The position numbers and the translations under genes were made by a program. The notes beneath the pieces were generated by a model. It was given only the letters and a program-made list of their open reading frames with translations, ran no database searches and was not told where the DNA came from. DNA of 64,000 nucleotides. Origin: Wohlfahrtiimonas larvae (GTDB taxonomy: Bacteria > Pseudomonadota > Gammaproteobacteria > Cardiobacteriales > Wohlfahrtiimonadaceae). Numbering within the stretch: the first letter of the stretch is position 1; each line of letters starts with the position of its first letter. The stretch lies in NCBI RefSeq assembly GCF_039543665.1, contig NZ_BAABKE010000009.1, positions 30,028 to 94,027 of the forward strand, given 5' to 3'. Of this stretch, positions 52,548 to 63,421 are shown one piece after another.

Positions 52548-55382
52548 ATGAAACAGATTGATAGATTTAAACAGTGGTCAGCATTATATGGTGCCAATGC
52601 GATCTATGTAGAGGAAATGTACGAGTCTTATTTAGCTGACCCACATTCTGTATCAGAAGAGTGGGTGTCTTTTTTTAAAGACTTTAAAAATGATGAAACA
52701 ATTAACGTTTCTCATTCAGCTGTTAAAAAATCTTTTGAAGAGTTAGCAAGAATTAAGAATAATTCAGCTGTGCAATACACGATGGACCCTGTCGCCTCTG
52801 AAAAACAAGCTGCTGTTCTTCGTTTGATTGAATCGTATCGTCTTCGCGGACATCAAGCTGCTGAACTTTGTCCTGTTCATATTCGTGATCGTCAAATTAT
52901 TCCTGAATTGTCACCTGAATATCATGGGTTGAGTAGCCAAGATTTTGAAACAGAATTCAATACAAGTACGTTGACAAATGTTGCACGTATGAAGTTGAAG
53001 GATATCATTAGAATTTTAAGTCGAATTTATACGCGTTCTATCGGTGCAGAGTACATGCACATCACTAAAACTGAAGAACGTACATGGATTCAAAACCAAT
53101 TAGAAAGCGTTGAAGATAATATTAAGTTTTCGTCAGAAGAAAAAGTTAAAACGTTAAAAGAATTAATTTCAGCTGAAGGATTAGAGCGTTATCTGCATAC
53201 TCGCTATGTTGGTCAGAAACGATTTTCATTAGAAGGTAGTGATGCATTAATTCCGTTGATGCATACATTAATAGATGAATCAAGCGAAGAGGGTGCTGAA
53301 GAAGTTATTATTGGTATGGCGCACCGTGGTCGCTTGAATATGTTGGTTAATATTTTAGGTAAAGCGCCAAAAGATTTATTTGATGAGTTTGAAGGTAAGC
53401 GTACAGTAGAACGTGGTGCGGGCGACGTTAAATACCATATGGGTTTCTCTTCAAGCGTACAAACAAAACATGGTGATGTGCATTTGGCGTTGATGTTTAA
53501 CCCATCTCACTTAGAAATTGTTGACCCTGTTACTGAGGGGTCAGTTCGTGCGCGTTTAGAACGTCGTGCTGAAAACTTATCACCATTGCCATTTAATACA
53601 GTATTACCTGTATTGATTCATGGTGATGCTGCATTTGCAGGACAAGGTGTTGTGATGGAAACGCTACAGTTATCAGAAGTTCGTGGTTATCGTTGTGGTG
53701 GTACTGTACACGTTATTGTTAATAACCAAATTGGCTTTACAACATCTAACCCATTAGATGTACGCTCATCTTCTTATAGTTCGGATGTTGCTAAATTAAT
53801 TCAAGCACCAATTTTCCATGTTAATGGTGATGATCCTGAAGCAGTGAAATTCATTGCTGAATTGGCTATCAATTATCGTCAGAAATTCAATAAAGATGTT
53901 GTGATAGATTTAGTTTCCTATCGTCGTTTAGGTCATAATGAGGCAGATGAGCCAAGCGCAACACAGCCAATGATGTATAAGAAAATTAAAGCACATAAAA
54001 CTCCTGCGGCAGTTTACGCTGAGCGCTTAATTGCTGAAGGTGTAATTACTGATGCTGAATATAAAGCGCTAACTAAAGCATATAAAGATTCATTAGAAGC
54101 AGGTGAACCTGTTGGTTATCCAGCATTGCCAGCGATTAATGAAGAATATACTAAGAAGTGGGCGAAATACTTAAAAAATTCTCCAAAATTTGGTACAGAT
54201 AAGCAGAAGAATCCAAAAACTGCGGTGTCAGCAAATGAAATTAAATCATTAGCTGAGCAAATGAGCGTATTACCTCAAGGTTTTACATTACATCCTCGTG
54301 TACAAAAAATCTATGAAGATCGTATTAAAATGGCAGCAGGCGCAGCGCCAATTGACTGGGGATTTGCTGAAAATATGGCGTATGCTACTTTATTAAAAGA
54401 AGGCCATGGCGTACGTATTTCAGGTCAGGATTCTGGTCGTGGTACATTCTTCCATCGTCATGCTGTATTTCATAATCAAGTGGATGGTTCAAGTTATGTT
54501 CCATTACAAAATCTGGGTGTTAATGCTCGTTTCACGGTAATTGACTCAATTTTATCAGAAGCTGCTGTAATGGGTTTTGAATATGGTTATGCTGCTACAG
54601 AACCTGATTCATTAGTCATTTGGGAAGGGCAGTTTGGTGACTTCGCAAACGGTGCACAGGTTGTTATTGATCAGTTCATTTCTGCAGGTGAAACAAAATG
54701 GATGCGTTTATGTGGATTAGTATTATTGCTACCACATGGTTATGAAGGTCAAGGTCCTGAGCATTCATCTGCACGCCCAGAACGTTTCTTGCAAATGTGT
54801 GCTGAAAATAATATGTCTGTAGTGACACCAACAACACCGGCTCAGACATTCCATTTGTTCCGTCGTCAAGTGTTACAAGAATATCGTAAACCATTGGTAT
54901 GTTTCTCTCCGAAGAGCTTGTTGCGTCATAAATTAGCAGTTAATACTTTGGAAGATTTAACTCATGGTGAATTCCAACCAATGATTTCTGAAGTGAAAGA
55001 ACTTGAGAATAAGAAAGTTGAAACATTAGTGGTTTCAGTGGGTAAAATTTACTACGATTTATATGAAATGCGTGAAGAAAAAGGCTTGAATAATTTTGCT
55101 TTGGTGCGTTTAGAGGAGATCTATCCATTCCCAGCAGCTAAATTAGCCGAAATTGTCGCAACTTATCCAAATGTGAAAGATATTGTCTTTGTTCAGGATG
55201 AGCCGATTAATCAAGGTTATGCTTTCTTTGTTCGTGATTATTTAGATGTTTACAAGTCTAAGAAAGTATCAGTTCGCTATGTAGCAAGAGAAGCAAGTGC
55301 ATCTCCAGCAGTTGGTTATAACAGTGTTCATGTTGAACAACAAAACCAATTGTTACAGCAAGTATTTAATATTGATTTATAA
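52548..55382 (+). CDS. sucA: 2-oxoglutarate dehydrogenase E1 component
   Basis: A 944-residue thiamine-diphosphate enzyme that decarboxylates 2-oxoglutarate. The N-terminal NSYLADP-type motif is present as YESYLADPHSVSEEW, followed by AHRGRLNML, the TPP-binding GDAAFAGQGVV and NNQIGFTTS blocks, and the C-terminal PHGYEGQGPEHSS. ATG 52548 has TGAGGA five to seven bases before it, and the frame is open earlier without a family match. First gene of sucA-sucB-lpd. Confidence 0.97.
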   Translation: MKQIDRFKQWSALYGANAIYVEEMYESYLADPHSVSEEWVSFFKDFKNDETINVSHSAVKKSFEELARIKNNSAVQYTMDPVASEKQAAVLRLIESYRLRGHQAAELCPVHIRDRQIIPELSPEYHGLSSQDFETEFNTSTLTNVARMKLKDIIRILSRIYTRSIGAEYMHITKTEERTWIQNQLESVEDNIKFSSEEKVKTLKELISAEGLERYLHTRYVGQKRFSLEGSDALIPLMHTLIDESSEEGAEEVIIGMAHRGRLNMLVNILGKAPKDLFDEFEGKRTVERGAGDVKYHMGFSSSVQTKHGDVHLALMFNPSHLEIVDPVTEGSVRARLERRAENLSPLPFNTVLPVLIHGDAAFAGQGVVMETLQLSEVRGYRCGGTVHVIVNNQIGFTTSNPLDVRSSSYSSDVAKLIQAPIFHVNGDDPEAVKFIAELAINYRQKFNKDVVIDLVSYRRLGHNEADEPSATQPMMYKKIKAHKTPAAVYAERLIAEGVITDAEYKALTKAYKDSLEAGEPVGYPALPAINEEYTKKWAKYLKNSPKFGTDKQKNPKTAVSANEIKSLAEQMSVLPQGFTLHPRVQKIYEDRIKMAAGAAPIDWGFAENMAYATLLKEGHGVRISGQDSGRGTFFHRHAVFHNQVDGSSYVPLQNLGVNARFTVIDSILSEAAVMGFEYGYAATEPDSLVIWEGQFGDFANGAQVVIDQFISAGETKWMRLCGLVLLLPHGYEGQGPEHSSARPERFLQMCAENNMSVVTPTTPAQTFHLFRRQVLQEYRKPLVCFSPKSLLRHKLAVNTLEDLTHGEFQPMISEVKELENKKVETLVVSVGKIYYDLYEMREEKGLNNFALVRLEEIYPFPAAKLAEIVATYPNVKDIVFVQDEPINQGYAFFVRDYLDVYKSKKVSVRYVAREASASPAVGYNSVHVEQQNQLLQQVFNIDL

Positions 55383-55413
55383 AGAACCACCAAAGATTTT
55401 TAAGGAGAATCTC

Positions 55414-56619
55414 ATGAGTATTGAAATTAAAGTTCCGGTATTACCAGAATCAGTTGCAGACGCATTATTGGCTGTATGGCACGTTAAAGAAGGTGATTTT
55501 GTTAATGAAGGTGATAACCTTGTTGACTTAGAAACCGATAAAGTAATGTTAGAAGTCCCTGCAACTGTTAGCGGAACAATTCAATCAATCAAAATTCCTG
55601 AAGGTACTAATGTAACTGCAGGCGAACTTTTGGCTGTCTTAGTTGAGGGTGAAGCTGCACCTGTAGAGGCGGCTAAAGAAGAAGCGCCAGTAGCTGCAGC
55701 ATCTGAAGATGCTCACAAATTATCACCTGCTGTTAAAGTGTTGGTTGAAGAAAATAAGTTGGATGTATCTGTTATTCCTGCAACAGGCAAAGATGGTCGT
55801 CACACTAAAGAAGATATTTTAAAATTCTTAGAAAGTGGCCAATCAGCAACTAAAGCGGCAGCACCAGTAGCACCAAAAGCTACACCAGCAGCTGCACCAT
55901 TGAACATTCCAATGGGTAACCGTACAGAGCAACGTGTGCCGATGACTCGTTTACGTGCAACAATTGCTGATCGTTTGTTGGAAGCTAAAAATAGTACTGC
56001 AATGTTGACAACTTTTAATGAAGTTAACATGAAAAATGTGATCGAATTACGTAAGAAATACAAAGACGAATTCGAAAAACGTCATGGTATTAAATTGGGC
56101 TTCATGTCTTTCTTTGTAAAAGCCGCTGTTGAAGCATTGAAAAAATACCCAGCAGTTAATGCATCAATTGATGGTAATGACATGATTTATCATGGTTATT
56201 TTGATATTGGTGTGGCAGTTTCTTCTCCACGTGGTTTAGTTGTTCCTGTGATTCGTGATGCTGACCAAAAATCTTTGGCTGACATTGAAAAAACAATCAT
56301 GGATTTTGCAATCCGTGCTAAAGAAGGCAAGTTAGGTTTAGAAGATATGACAGGTGGTACATTCACTGTAACTAACGGTGGTGTATTTGGTTCTATGATG
56401 TCTACACCGATCATTAATCCACCACAAAGTGGCATCTTGGGTATGCATAAAACTTATGATCGTCCAATTGCTGAAAATGGCCAAGTTGTCATTGCACCAA
56501 TGATGTACTTAGCACATTCTTATGATCATAGAATTATCGATGGTAAAGAAGCTGTAGGTTTCTTAGTTGCAATCAAAGATGCAATTGAAGATCCAACACG
56601 TTTATTGTTAGATATCTAA
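55414..56619 (+). CDS. sucB: dihydrolipoyllysine succinyltransferase (E2)
   Basis: A 401-residue E2 core. The lipoyl domain has Lys43 in ETDKVMLEV, then an Ala/Pro-rich linker, the E1/E3-binding domain (LSPAVKVLVEENKLD), another linker and the catalytic domain ending in the SYDHRIIDG active-site motif. TAAGGAG precedes ATG 55414. It lies 31 bases after sucA. Confidence 0.97.
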   Translation: MSIEIKVPVLPESVADALLAVWHVKEGDFVNEGDNLVDLETDKVMLEVPATVSGTIQSIKIPEGTNVTAGELLAVLVEGEAAPVEAAKEEAPVAAASEDAHKLSPAVKVLVEENKLDVSVIPATGKDGRHTKEDILKFLESGQSATKAAAPVAPKATPAAAPLNIPMGNRTEQRVPMTRLRATIADRLLEAKNSTAMLTTFNEVNMKNVIELRKKYKDEFEKRHGIKLGFMSFFVKAAVEALKKYPAVNASIDGNDMIYHGYFDIGVAVSSPRGLVVPVIRDADQKSLADIEKTIMDFAIRAKEGKLGLEDMTGGTFTVTNGGVFGSMMSTPIINPPQSGILGMHKTYDRPIAENGQVVIAPMMYLAHSYDHRIIDGKEAVGFLVAIKDAIEDPTRLLLDI

Positions 56620-56668
56620 TCAAATTCTTCTTAAATTATAATCGTATATTGATTATGAATGATTCAAG

Positions 56669-56690
56669 CCCTGCTCATGGCAGGGTTTAT
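56669..56690 (+). terminator. partial terminator between sucB and lpd
   Basis: A 6-bp GC-rich hairpin (CCCTGC 56669-56674 with GCAGGG 56680-56685) followed by TTTAT. The T-run is broken, so it may only reduce expression of lpd relative to sucAB. Confidence 0.55.
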
Positions 56691-56713
56691 AATCACTCTA
56701 TAAGGAAATCATC

Positions 56714-58141
56714 ATGGCAAAAAAATATGACGTCATTGTAATTGGCGGTGGCCCAGCTGGATATGTTGCGGCAATTCGTGCAGCTCAATTGGGTTTAAAA
56801 ACAGCATGTGTTGAAAAATGGTTATCACCAGAAGGTACACCTTCATTGGGTGGTACATGTTTAAATGTAGGTTGTATTCCTTCTAAAGCATTATTGGAAT
56901 CTTCACATCATTTTGCTTATGCAAAAGATGGTTTTAGCCAACATGGTATTAAAGTTGGTGGTGTGGGCATTGATGTTGCGCAAATGATCAATCGTAAAGA
57001 TGACATTGTAAAACAATTAACAGGTGGTATTGCGCAATTATTCAAAGCAAATAAAATCGATTGGTTGCAAGGTGAAGGTACTTTGTTCCCAGAGCGTGTT
57101 GTAAAAGTAAAAGATCACGATGGTAAAGTTTCTGAATACCAAGCGGATAACGTAATTTTAGCATCAGGTTCTACGCCAATTGATATTGGTGCTGCGCCAT
57201 TAGATGGCAAGCGCATCATTGATTCAGCGGGCGCATTAGCATTGACTGAAGTGCCTAAGCGTTTAGGCGTGATCGGTGGTGGTGTTATTGGTTTAGAAAT
57301 GGCAAGCGTTTGGTCACGTTTAGGTGCTGAAGTTGTTATTTTTGAAGCAATGGATTCATTCTTAGCAGGCGCTGATGCTGCAATTGCACGTGATGCATTG
57401 CGTAGCTTTACTAAGCAGGGTTTGGATGTGCGTTTAGGTGCGCGTGTATTGTCGACAACAACATCTAAGAAAGATGTAAAAGTGACATATTCAAACACTG
57501 AAGGCGAACACAACGAAACATTTGATTACTTGTTGGTTGCTGTTGGTCGTGCGCCATACACTGCGAACTTGGTAGACCCAAGTGTAAACTTAGTAATGGA
57601 TGGCAGCCGTGTTCATGTTGATGGTAATTGTGCAACTAATATTCCAGGTGTTTGGGCGATTGGTGACTTGGTTCGTGGCCCAATGCTTGCGCATAAAGGT
57701 TCTGAAGAAGGTGTTGCTGTTGCTGATCGTATCGCTGGTAAATATGCATTTGTTGACTATGATTTAGTACCATTTGTAATCTACACAAGCCCTGAAATTG
57801 CTTGGGTTGGTAAAACTGAACAAGCTTGTAAGCAAGAAGGTTTGGATATTAAAGTAGGTACATTCCCATTTGCAGCATCAGGTCGTGCACGCGCGATGGA
57901 TGCAACTGAAGGTCAAGTGAAAATCATCGCTGATGCTAAATATGATCGCGTTTTAGGTGTTCATATCTTAGGTGCAAATGCTTCTGAATTAATTCACGAA
58001 GCAGTAGTTGCAATGAGCTTTGGTTCTTCATCAGAAGATATCGCTCGCATCATGCATGCTCACCCAACATTGGCTGAGTCTGTGAAAGAAGCTGCGTTGT
58101 CTGTTCATAAAGAAGCAATCCACATGATGAATAAAAAGTAA
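56714..58141 (+). CDS. lpd: dihydrolipoyl dehydrogenase (E3)
   Basis: A 475-residue flavoprotein disulfide reductase that reoxidises lipoyl groups. The FAD motif is VIGGGPAGYVAA, the redox cysteines are Cys49 and Cys54 (GGTCLNVGCIPSK), the NAD motif is GVIGGGVIGLEMASVW, and the C-terminal base is the histidine in HAHPTLAE. TAAGGA precedes its ATG. A strong terminator follows, and no sucCD lies behind it. Confidence 0.97.
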   Translation: MAKKYDVIVIGGGPAGYVAAIRAAQLGLKTACVEKWLSPEGTPSLGGTCLNVGCIPSKALLESSHHFAYAKDGFSQHGIKVGGVGIDVAQMINRKDDIVKQLTGGIAQLFKANKIDWLQGEGTLFPERVVKVKDHDGKVSEYQADNVILASGSTPIDIGAAPLDGKRIIDSAGALALTEVPKRLGVIGGGVIGLEMASVWSRLGAEVVIFEAMDSFLAGADAAIARDALRSFTKQGLDVRLGARVLSTTTSKKDVKVTYSNTEGEHNETFDYLLVAVGRAPYTANLVDPSVNLVMDGSRVHVDGNCATNIPGVWAIGDLVRGPMLAHKGSEEGVAVADRIAGKYAFVDYDLVPFVIYTSPEIAWVGKTEQACKQEGLDIKVGTFPFAASGRARAMDATEGQVKIIADAKYDRVLGVHILGANASELIHEAVVAMSFGSSSEDIARIMHAHPTLAESVKEAALSVHKEAIHMMNKK

Positions 58142-58173
58142 TTTAACCTGATTAAATTACAATGAATGAAAAG

Positions 58174-58205
58174 CCTGCTAATGTAATGATTAGCAGGTTT
58201 TTTTA
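58174..58205 (+). terminator. intrinsic terminator after lpd
   Basis: A 9-bp hairpin (CCTGCTAAT 58174-58182 with ATTAGCAGG 58189-58197, six-base loop) followed by seven T. It ends the sucA-sucB-lpd operon. Confidence 0.93.
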
Positions 58206-58216
58206 TTAGAATTCTT

Positions 58217-60022
58217 TTAATGGCTTAATTGATAGCTAATTCCACTGAATCTCTCAGTTTTACGTTCAATGGTTTGGCGAATATTGTATGGCGTACCAAT
58301 GATCGTGAGATTCTTTTTAGCGCGCGTAATCCCAGTATAAAGCAATTCTTTAGTTAGGATTTGGCTAGAGAAATCAGGTAAGACAATAATTACATGATCA
58401 AATTCACTGCCTTGTGATTTATGGATCGTCATGGCAAAGGCTGTTTCATATTGTGGTAATAGCTGAACAGGAATGTAGCGCAGTTCACCATTATCACTTT
58501 CAAAATAAGCGATTAAACGATTATCTTCTCGTACAATGATGCCAACATCACCATTGAAAACATTATTAACATAATCATTTTGCAGAATCATAATAGCTTG
58601 ACCATGATACAGCTGGCGATCATCTTCAGGTTTAAAAAGTTGTGTGCTGATGTATTCATTGATGAACTTTGTGCCAAAATCTGAAATGTTTGTGGCGCAT
58701 AGAATTCTCACTTGATGCAATGCTTTGAACAGTTTTTCGGGTGAAACTTCTGTTTTGCATAGCTCAATATACGGTTTCAAGAAATTATTGATGGGCTGTA
58801 ACCAATTTTCATCGCGGGAATTAATGAAGGTTAACTCTTCAGGATATTTTTCAATGGTTGGCAAGAATGCACGATATTTTTGTTCATTCACCATTTTGGA
58901 TAATTGTCCAATCCCTGAATCAGCAGAGAAACGATGGCTTTTGGTTAATAATGTCACATTATTCAAAGGCACATTTTTGGGCAGGAATTCTTCTGTTAAT
59001 GATTGGCCAATGATAGCTTCTAATTGAGCCAAGCGAGATTGATCATAACCAATGTCTTGGCAAATTTCCCCCATGATTGCGCCAGCTTCTACCGATGCTA
59101 ATTGATCTTTATCACCCAAAATAATTACGCGAATATTTTTGGGTAAAGCCTGAATGAGTAGGTTAAAAATATATAAATCAATCATGGATGCTTCATCGAT
59201 GATGATCAAATCAGTCGGCAAAGGATGGTATGAATGGAATCTTGGTTTAATTTGGCTAGGATTAAAGCTCAATAAGCGATGCAAAGTTGTACTGCTATTG
59301 GGAATTTTATCCAATAATGTTGTTAATGCAGGATGTGATGTTTTGAATTGGCTTTTTTGCTTTTCAATGGATTCGCTCAAACGAGCGGCTGCTTTCCCCG
59401 TTGGTGCTGCTAACGAGATATGTAAATCAGGATGTTCATTCAATAGCAATAACAAAACTTTAATCACCGTTGTGGTTTTGCCTGTGCCTGGTCCACCAGA
59501 AATAATAGAAACAGGTGATAACAGAGCGTTGGCGGCAGCTAATTTCTGTTTATTTAAAATATCTTCTTTGGGAAAAAGTTCATGTAGCAGGGCGATTGTT
59601 TTGTCTGATGGCTGATCAGATGTGCTTTGTTGATTGGTTTTAAGGAAATCAACAATGATCTTTTCATAATTTAGATTCTTGGTGAGATAAATGCCTGCTT
59701 CAGTCACGCTGATGGGGAAATTTTCTTTGCCCTGAATTTCATTTAAAACTTTATCCCAATCCGCTTGGCTTTTGATATTTGCCAAAGTTTTTAATGTGTT
59801 ACCACATTCAAGGGCTTTGTCATAATTGAGATCAGAAATCCATTCATTGGATTGATATAAGAAACTGCGCGGAATCATCGTATGTTTCATGCCATAAGCA
59901 TGGCTTGTTAAGAGTGCGATCAATTGATATTGAGGATTTTCGGGTGCAACAACCTTGGCAAAATGGTAATCAATGCTATTAAAAAAACCTGATTGCTTCG
60001 CATAATCCAGTAATTTACTCAT
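58217..60022 (-). CDS. recD: exodeoxyribonuclease V alpha subunit
   Basis: A 601-residue SF1B helicase of the RecBCD complex. Walker A is GGPGTGKTTT at 176-185 and Walker B is IIDEASMID. The C-terminal ATPase part has TIHKSQGSEFDHVIIVLP and LYTGITRAKKNLTI. It overlaps the end of recB by eight bases. Confidence 0.93.
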   Translation of the reverse strand: MSKLLDYAKQSGFFNSIDYHFAKVVAPENPQYQLIALLTSHAYGMKHTMIPRSFLYQSNEWISDLNYDKALECGNTLKTLANIKSQADWDKVLNEIQGKENFPISVTEAGIYLTKNLNYEKIIVDFLKTNQQSTSDQPSDKTIALLHELFPKEDILNKQKLAAANALLSPVSIISGGPGTGKTTTVIKVLLLLLNEHPDLHISLAAPTGKAAARLSESIEKQKSQFKTSHPALTTLLDKIPNSSTTLHRLLSFNPSQIKPRFHSYHPLPTDLIIIDEASMIDLYIFNLLIQALPKNIRVIILGDKDQLASVEAGAIMGEICQDIGYDQSRLAQLEAIIGQSLTEEFLPKNVPLNNVTLLTKSHRFSADSGIGQLSKMVNEQKYRAFLPTIEKYPEELTFINSRDENWLQPINNFLKPYIELCKTEVSPEKLFKALHQVRILCATNISDFGTKFINEYISTQLFKPEDDRQLYHGQAIMILQNDYVNNVFNGDVGIIVREDNRLIAYFESDNGELRYIPVQLLPQYETAFAMTIHKSQGSEFDHVIIVLPDFSSQILTKELLYTGITRAKKNLTIIGTPYNIRQTIERKTERFSGISYQLSH

Positions 60023-63000
60023 GATCAGCTCCCATTAATTGATCCAGTGCAATAATATCTTCTTCTTTAGGTTTTCTAAAATAAATGCCATGATTGCCTG
60101 AATGGCTCATTCCACGAACAAATAGATAGAAGATTCCACCAAAATGCTCATCGTAATTGAAGTTGGGTAGCCTAAATTTGAGATAACGCATCAAAGCTAC
60201 AGAATAAATGAGGTATTGCACGTCATAATAAGCATCCAGCATCGCTTGGTGAATATTGGCTTCATTGTAATCTTTAGGTGAATCGCCTAAATAGTTAGTT
60301 TTGTAGTCTGCAATATAAAATTTGCCATTGTGCACAAAGATTAAGTCGATGAAACCTTTCATCATGCCTTGCAATGTGAAGAAATTTAGTTGTGGTAAAG
60401 TTTCTGAATCGCGGTAATTCTGTAAATAATGATTAAATTTTTCAGCTGTGAAGGGGCGTTTCACGGGAAACAGAAATTCTAATTCATGCAAAGCATTCGT
60501 TTGTAGAGATTCAGCAAAGGTTAAATTAGGTAGTAATTCATTTTTGAAAATATCTGCTAACCAATTCAATACAACATCCACCCAAATATCTAAATTGTTG
60601 CTCACTTCTTCAGAAAAGAACGTTCTACTTAAAATATTAGTGAGATATTCTTTATTCAGTAGATCTTGTGGTTTATGTCGTTCAAATAGCTCATGCATGA
60701 ATGTTCCTGTATGAGCACCTTTTGGGAAGGTGAAAATTGAAGGTGTTGGCTCTATTGTTGAATCTATAATAGTTTCTTCGATATCAGTTTCATCCTGATT
60801 TTCATGCATAAAATATGAATGAGGTGCATCTTTTGTCAGCTGTGTAAAGCTTGATATATTCCATGCTCGATTAATTTTCCCAGTGAATACTGCTGCGGTA
60901 AGATCATTATTCAATTCAGGTTTAGCGATATAATCAACTTCTTCTTGTACCTTCATGGGCAAGATTTGTATATGTTGTAATTCTTGTAAACGCTCTAGTG
61001 AGAATGCTTCATTTTTTTCTGTATTGAATAATGTAGAGAAAATCACTTTGTCATTGATAGGTGTTTTGCTATTGCCTGATAAAAAATTTTCAGAAAGTGT
61101 AAATTCACAATAATATTTAGCGCGTGTTAAGGCAACATAAAGTAAACGAGCATTTTCTGCTTGTTCATTACTGAATGAAAGTAGTTCTTGTGCTTCATTT
61201 TTGCTGTAATCTAGAGTTTTTTCCCCATCTTTTTGCTCTACGATGTAAGGTGGTTTATCTATTTTAGCTTCAAAGTTGGAAGGAATGAATGTGATTGGGA
61301 ACTCCAAACCTTTGGAGCCATGAATTGTCATAATCGTGATCACATTCATTTCACTTTCTAAACGCAAACTATTGCTGCTACCGTTGAGCTCATCAATAGA
61401 ATCATCAGGCGAATTAATTTGTTGTGTAAACCATTCTAATAATGCTTCTTTTGTTGGTGCTAATAAACTTTGTGCCTGTAGTAATTCACAGAGATGACGA
61501 AGATCTGTCATGATACGATCAAAATCAGTATGATTTCTGAAACGATGAATTCTATGATAACGATGCAGAAATTGGTCTATCATCGGAATGATGCCAATTT
61601 TATCCCAATCTTGTAAACATTGTTCACGCTCAATAAGGAAATCTTCATATTGCTGATGATTTTCTAATAAGCCATGAAGTTCTTGCAGAGAAAGCTGATA
61701 CAGTAGAGAGGCAAAAGTTTGTTTCATCAGTTCTTGATTGCGAGAATCTAAAAGGCTTGTTAAAAATAAATGTAATAGCTCAGCAGCTTTGCTTTTAAAA
61801 ACATTGCTTTTATCAGAGAGATAGACTGCTGGAAGATTAGCATTATGTAATGCATTGAGTAACACGCTAGCATCACTTTTACCACGTACTAAAATTGTAA
61901 TATCTTGATGCTTAATAGCACGAGTTTCACGGTTTTGGTGAATTTTGCCATGAGTAAGTAGTTGTTGAATCCGTTTAGTGATATATTCTGCAGAAGTTTT
62001 TTGAAAATTTCCTTTATTATTGTTACCTTCTAAATATGCGATGCCAATGCCTTTTTGTTGTACATCATTCACAGTTAAATAATTATGCTTAGATTGTTCC
62101 GGAGTTGCAACAGGTTGGAAGGGAATATCTTTGGTTAAGAAAGGATTATTGCTTTGTGAAAATAATTCATTAATACCTTGAACAACTTTTTCGCTGGAAC
62201 GGTAATTAGTGCCTAAAGAATACTGGTGATCCGCTGCATGTTTAGCATTTAAATAAGTATTGATATCTGCGCCACGGAATTTATAAATGGATTGTTTGGG
62301 ATCCCCGATCATGAGCAATGTACTATCGTCAGAGTTGCCAAATAGTTGTGAAAATATTTTATATTGAACATCATCAGTGTCTTGGAATTCATCAATCATA
62401 GCAACTTTGTATTGGTTGCGAATTTTTTCTAATTGTTTCGGTGTTGCATGAGTAATTAATTTTTCAGTTTCATTAATAAGATCATCAAAAAATAGTAAGT
62501 TATTTTTTTGTTTTAATGCGATGAATATTCTATAAAATTGTTGTGTTGCAAATGCCCATAAGATTGTCTGAGTTTGATTGTGATCTAGCTCTCCATCGTT
62601 ACCTTGGCAATTTAATATTGCTATTTCGAGTTCTTCTATATTTTGTGGTGTAATTAAATTTTCTGCGATAGAGAGAAAGGGTGATATGTTGTTTTGAACA
62701 TGGGCGGGGTTTTTATAAATAGGATAAGCAATTGTGGCTAAGCGCTCAGAGAAATAATAACAAACCTCTCGCCAGAATTGTTTTGCAGCTTCTGTTTTAA
62801 GTTCATAATCAGATGTTTCAAGCTTCGCTTCAAAAGGTAGTTTAGAATCTAATGGGTTTTGACTGAGAAAGCGTTGGCAAAAACTATGGATTGTAAAAAT
62901 ATTAGCGTCGCTCATAAATCTTTCAGCTTCATTTAATATTGCACGAGCTTTTATGTATTCACTTTTAGGAATTAATGCTAAAATATCTTGGATGAACTCA

Positions 63001-63257
63001 TCATGACTATTTTCAGTTTTGAATGCTTGTTGCACTTCTAATATACGATCATAAATTCTAGTGCGTAATTCAGCTGTGGCAGCTTTTGTAAAAGTTACAA
63101 TAAGAATGTCGTTCAGTTTTAATGGTTTTGTTAATTCAATCCCTAAAATATAACGAATAACAAGAGAAGTGATTGTATATGTCTTACCTGTGCCAGCAGA
63201 TGCTTCAATTAATGTTTTACCAAGAAGAGAAGAGTGTATGGGAGAGATTATTTTCAT
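60015..63257 (-). CDS. recB: exodeoxyribonuclease V beta subunit
   Basis: A 1080-residue helicase-nuclease. Walker A is ASAGTGKT at 19-26, motif II is MIDEFQDTDDVQ, and helicase motif V/VI is MTIHGSKGLEFPITF with LLYVALTRAKYYCEF. The C-terminal RecB nuclease motif is complete, with Asp971 in FIDLIF and Asp984/Lys986 in ADYKTN. It is about 100 residues shorter than the E. coli protein. recC is not next to it: the upstream gap opens onto a short plus-strand gene. Confidence 0.94.
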   Translation of the reverse strand: MKIISPIHSSLLGKTLIEASAGTGKTYTITSLVIRYILGIELTKPLKLNDILIVTFTKAATAELRTRIYDRILEVQQAFKTENSHDEFIQDILALIPKSEYIKARAILNEAERFMSDANIFTIHSFCQRFLSQNPLDSKLPFEAKLETSDYELKTEAAKQFWREVCYYFSERLATIAYPIYKNPAHVQNNISPFLSIAENLITPQNIEELEIAILNCQGNDGELDHNQTQTILWAFATQQFYRIFIALKQKNNLLFFDDLINETEKLITHATPKQLEKIRNQYKVAMIDEFQDTDDVQYKIFSQLFGNSDDSTLLMIGDPKQSIYKFRGADINTYLNAKHAADHQYSLGTNYRSSEKVVQGINELFSQSNNPFLTKDIPFQPVATPEQSKHNYLTVNDVQQKGIGIAYLEGNNNKGNFQKTSAEYITKRIQQLLTHGKIHQNRETRAIKHQDITILVRGKSDASVLLNALHNANLPAVYLSDKSNVFKSKAAELLHLFLTSLLDSRNQELMKQTFASLLYQLSLQELHGLLENHQQYEDFLIEREQCLQDWDKIGIIPMIDQFLHRYHRIHRFRNHTDFDRIMTDLRHLCELLQAQSLLAPTKEALLEWFTQQINSPDDSIDELNGSSNSLRLESEMNVITIMTIHGSKGLEFPITFIPSNFEAKIDKPPYIVEQKDGEKTLDYSKNEAQELLSFSNEQAENARLLYVALTRAKYYCEFTLSENFLSGNSKTPINDKVIFSTLFNTEKNEAFSLERLQELQHIQILPMKVQEEVDYIAKPELNNDLTAAVFTGKINRAWNISSFTQLTKDAPHSYFMHENQDETDIEETIIDSTIEPTPSIFTFPKGAHTGTFMHELFERHKPQDLLNKEYLTNILSRTFFSEEVSNNLDIWVDVVLNWLADIFKNELLPNLTFAESLQTNALHELEFLFPVKRPFTAEKFNHYLQNYRDSETLPQLNFFTLQGMMKGFIDLIFVHNGKFYIADYKTNYLGDSPKDYNEANIHQAMLDAYYDVQYLIYSVALMRYLKFRLPNFNYDEHFGGIFYLFVRGMSHSGNHGIYFRKPKEEDIIALDQLMGADHE

Positions 63258-63421
63258 AGCGGCTTGAATGCAATAGTTTTTGTGGAGTGATAATAGGCTG
63301 TAAAGGTTATTTTGGTAGCATCTTGTAGAGATATTGGTTTATAATCATGAGATTGAACAGTAAGTGTATTACATTATTGAATAAATTGTAATAACGAGAA
63401 AATCAAAAGGTCAGGATAAAC

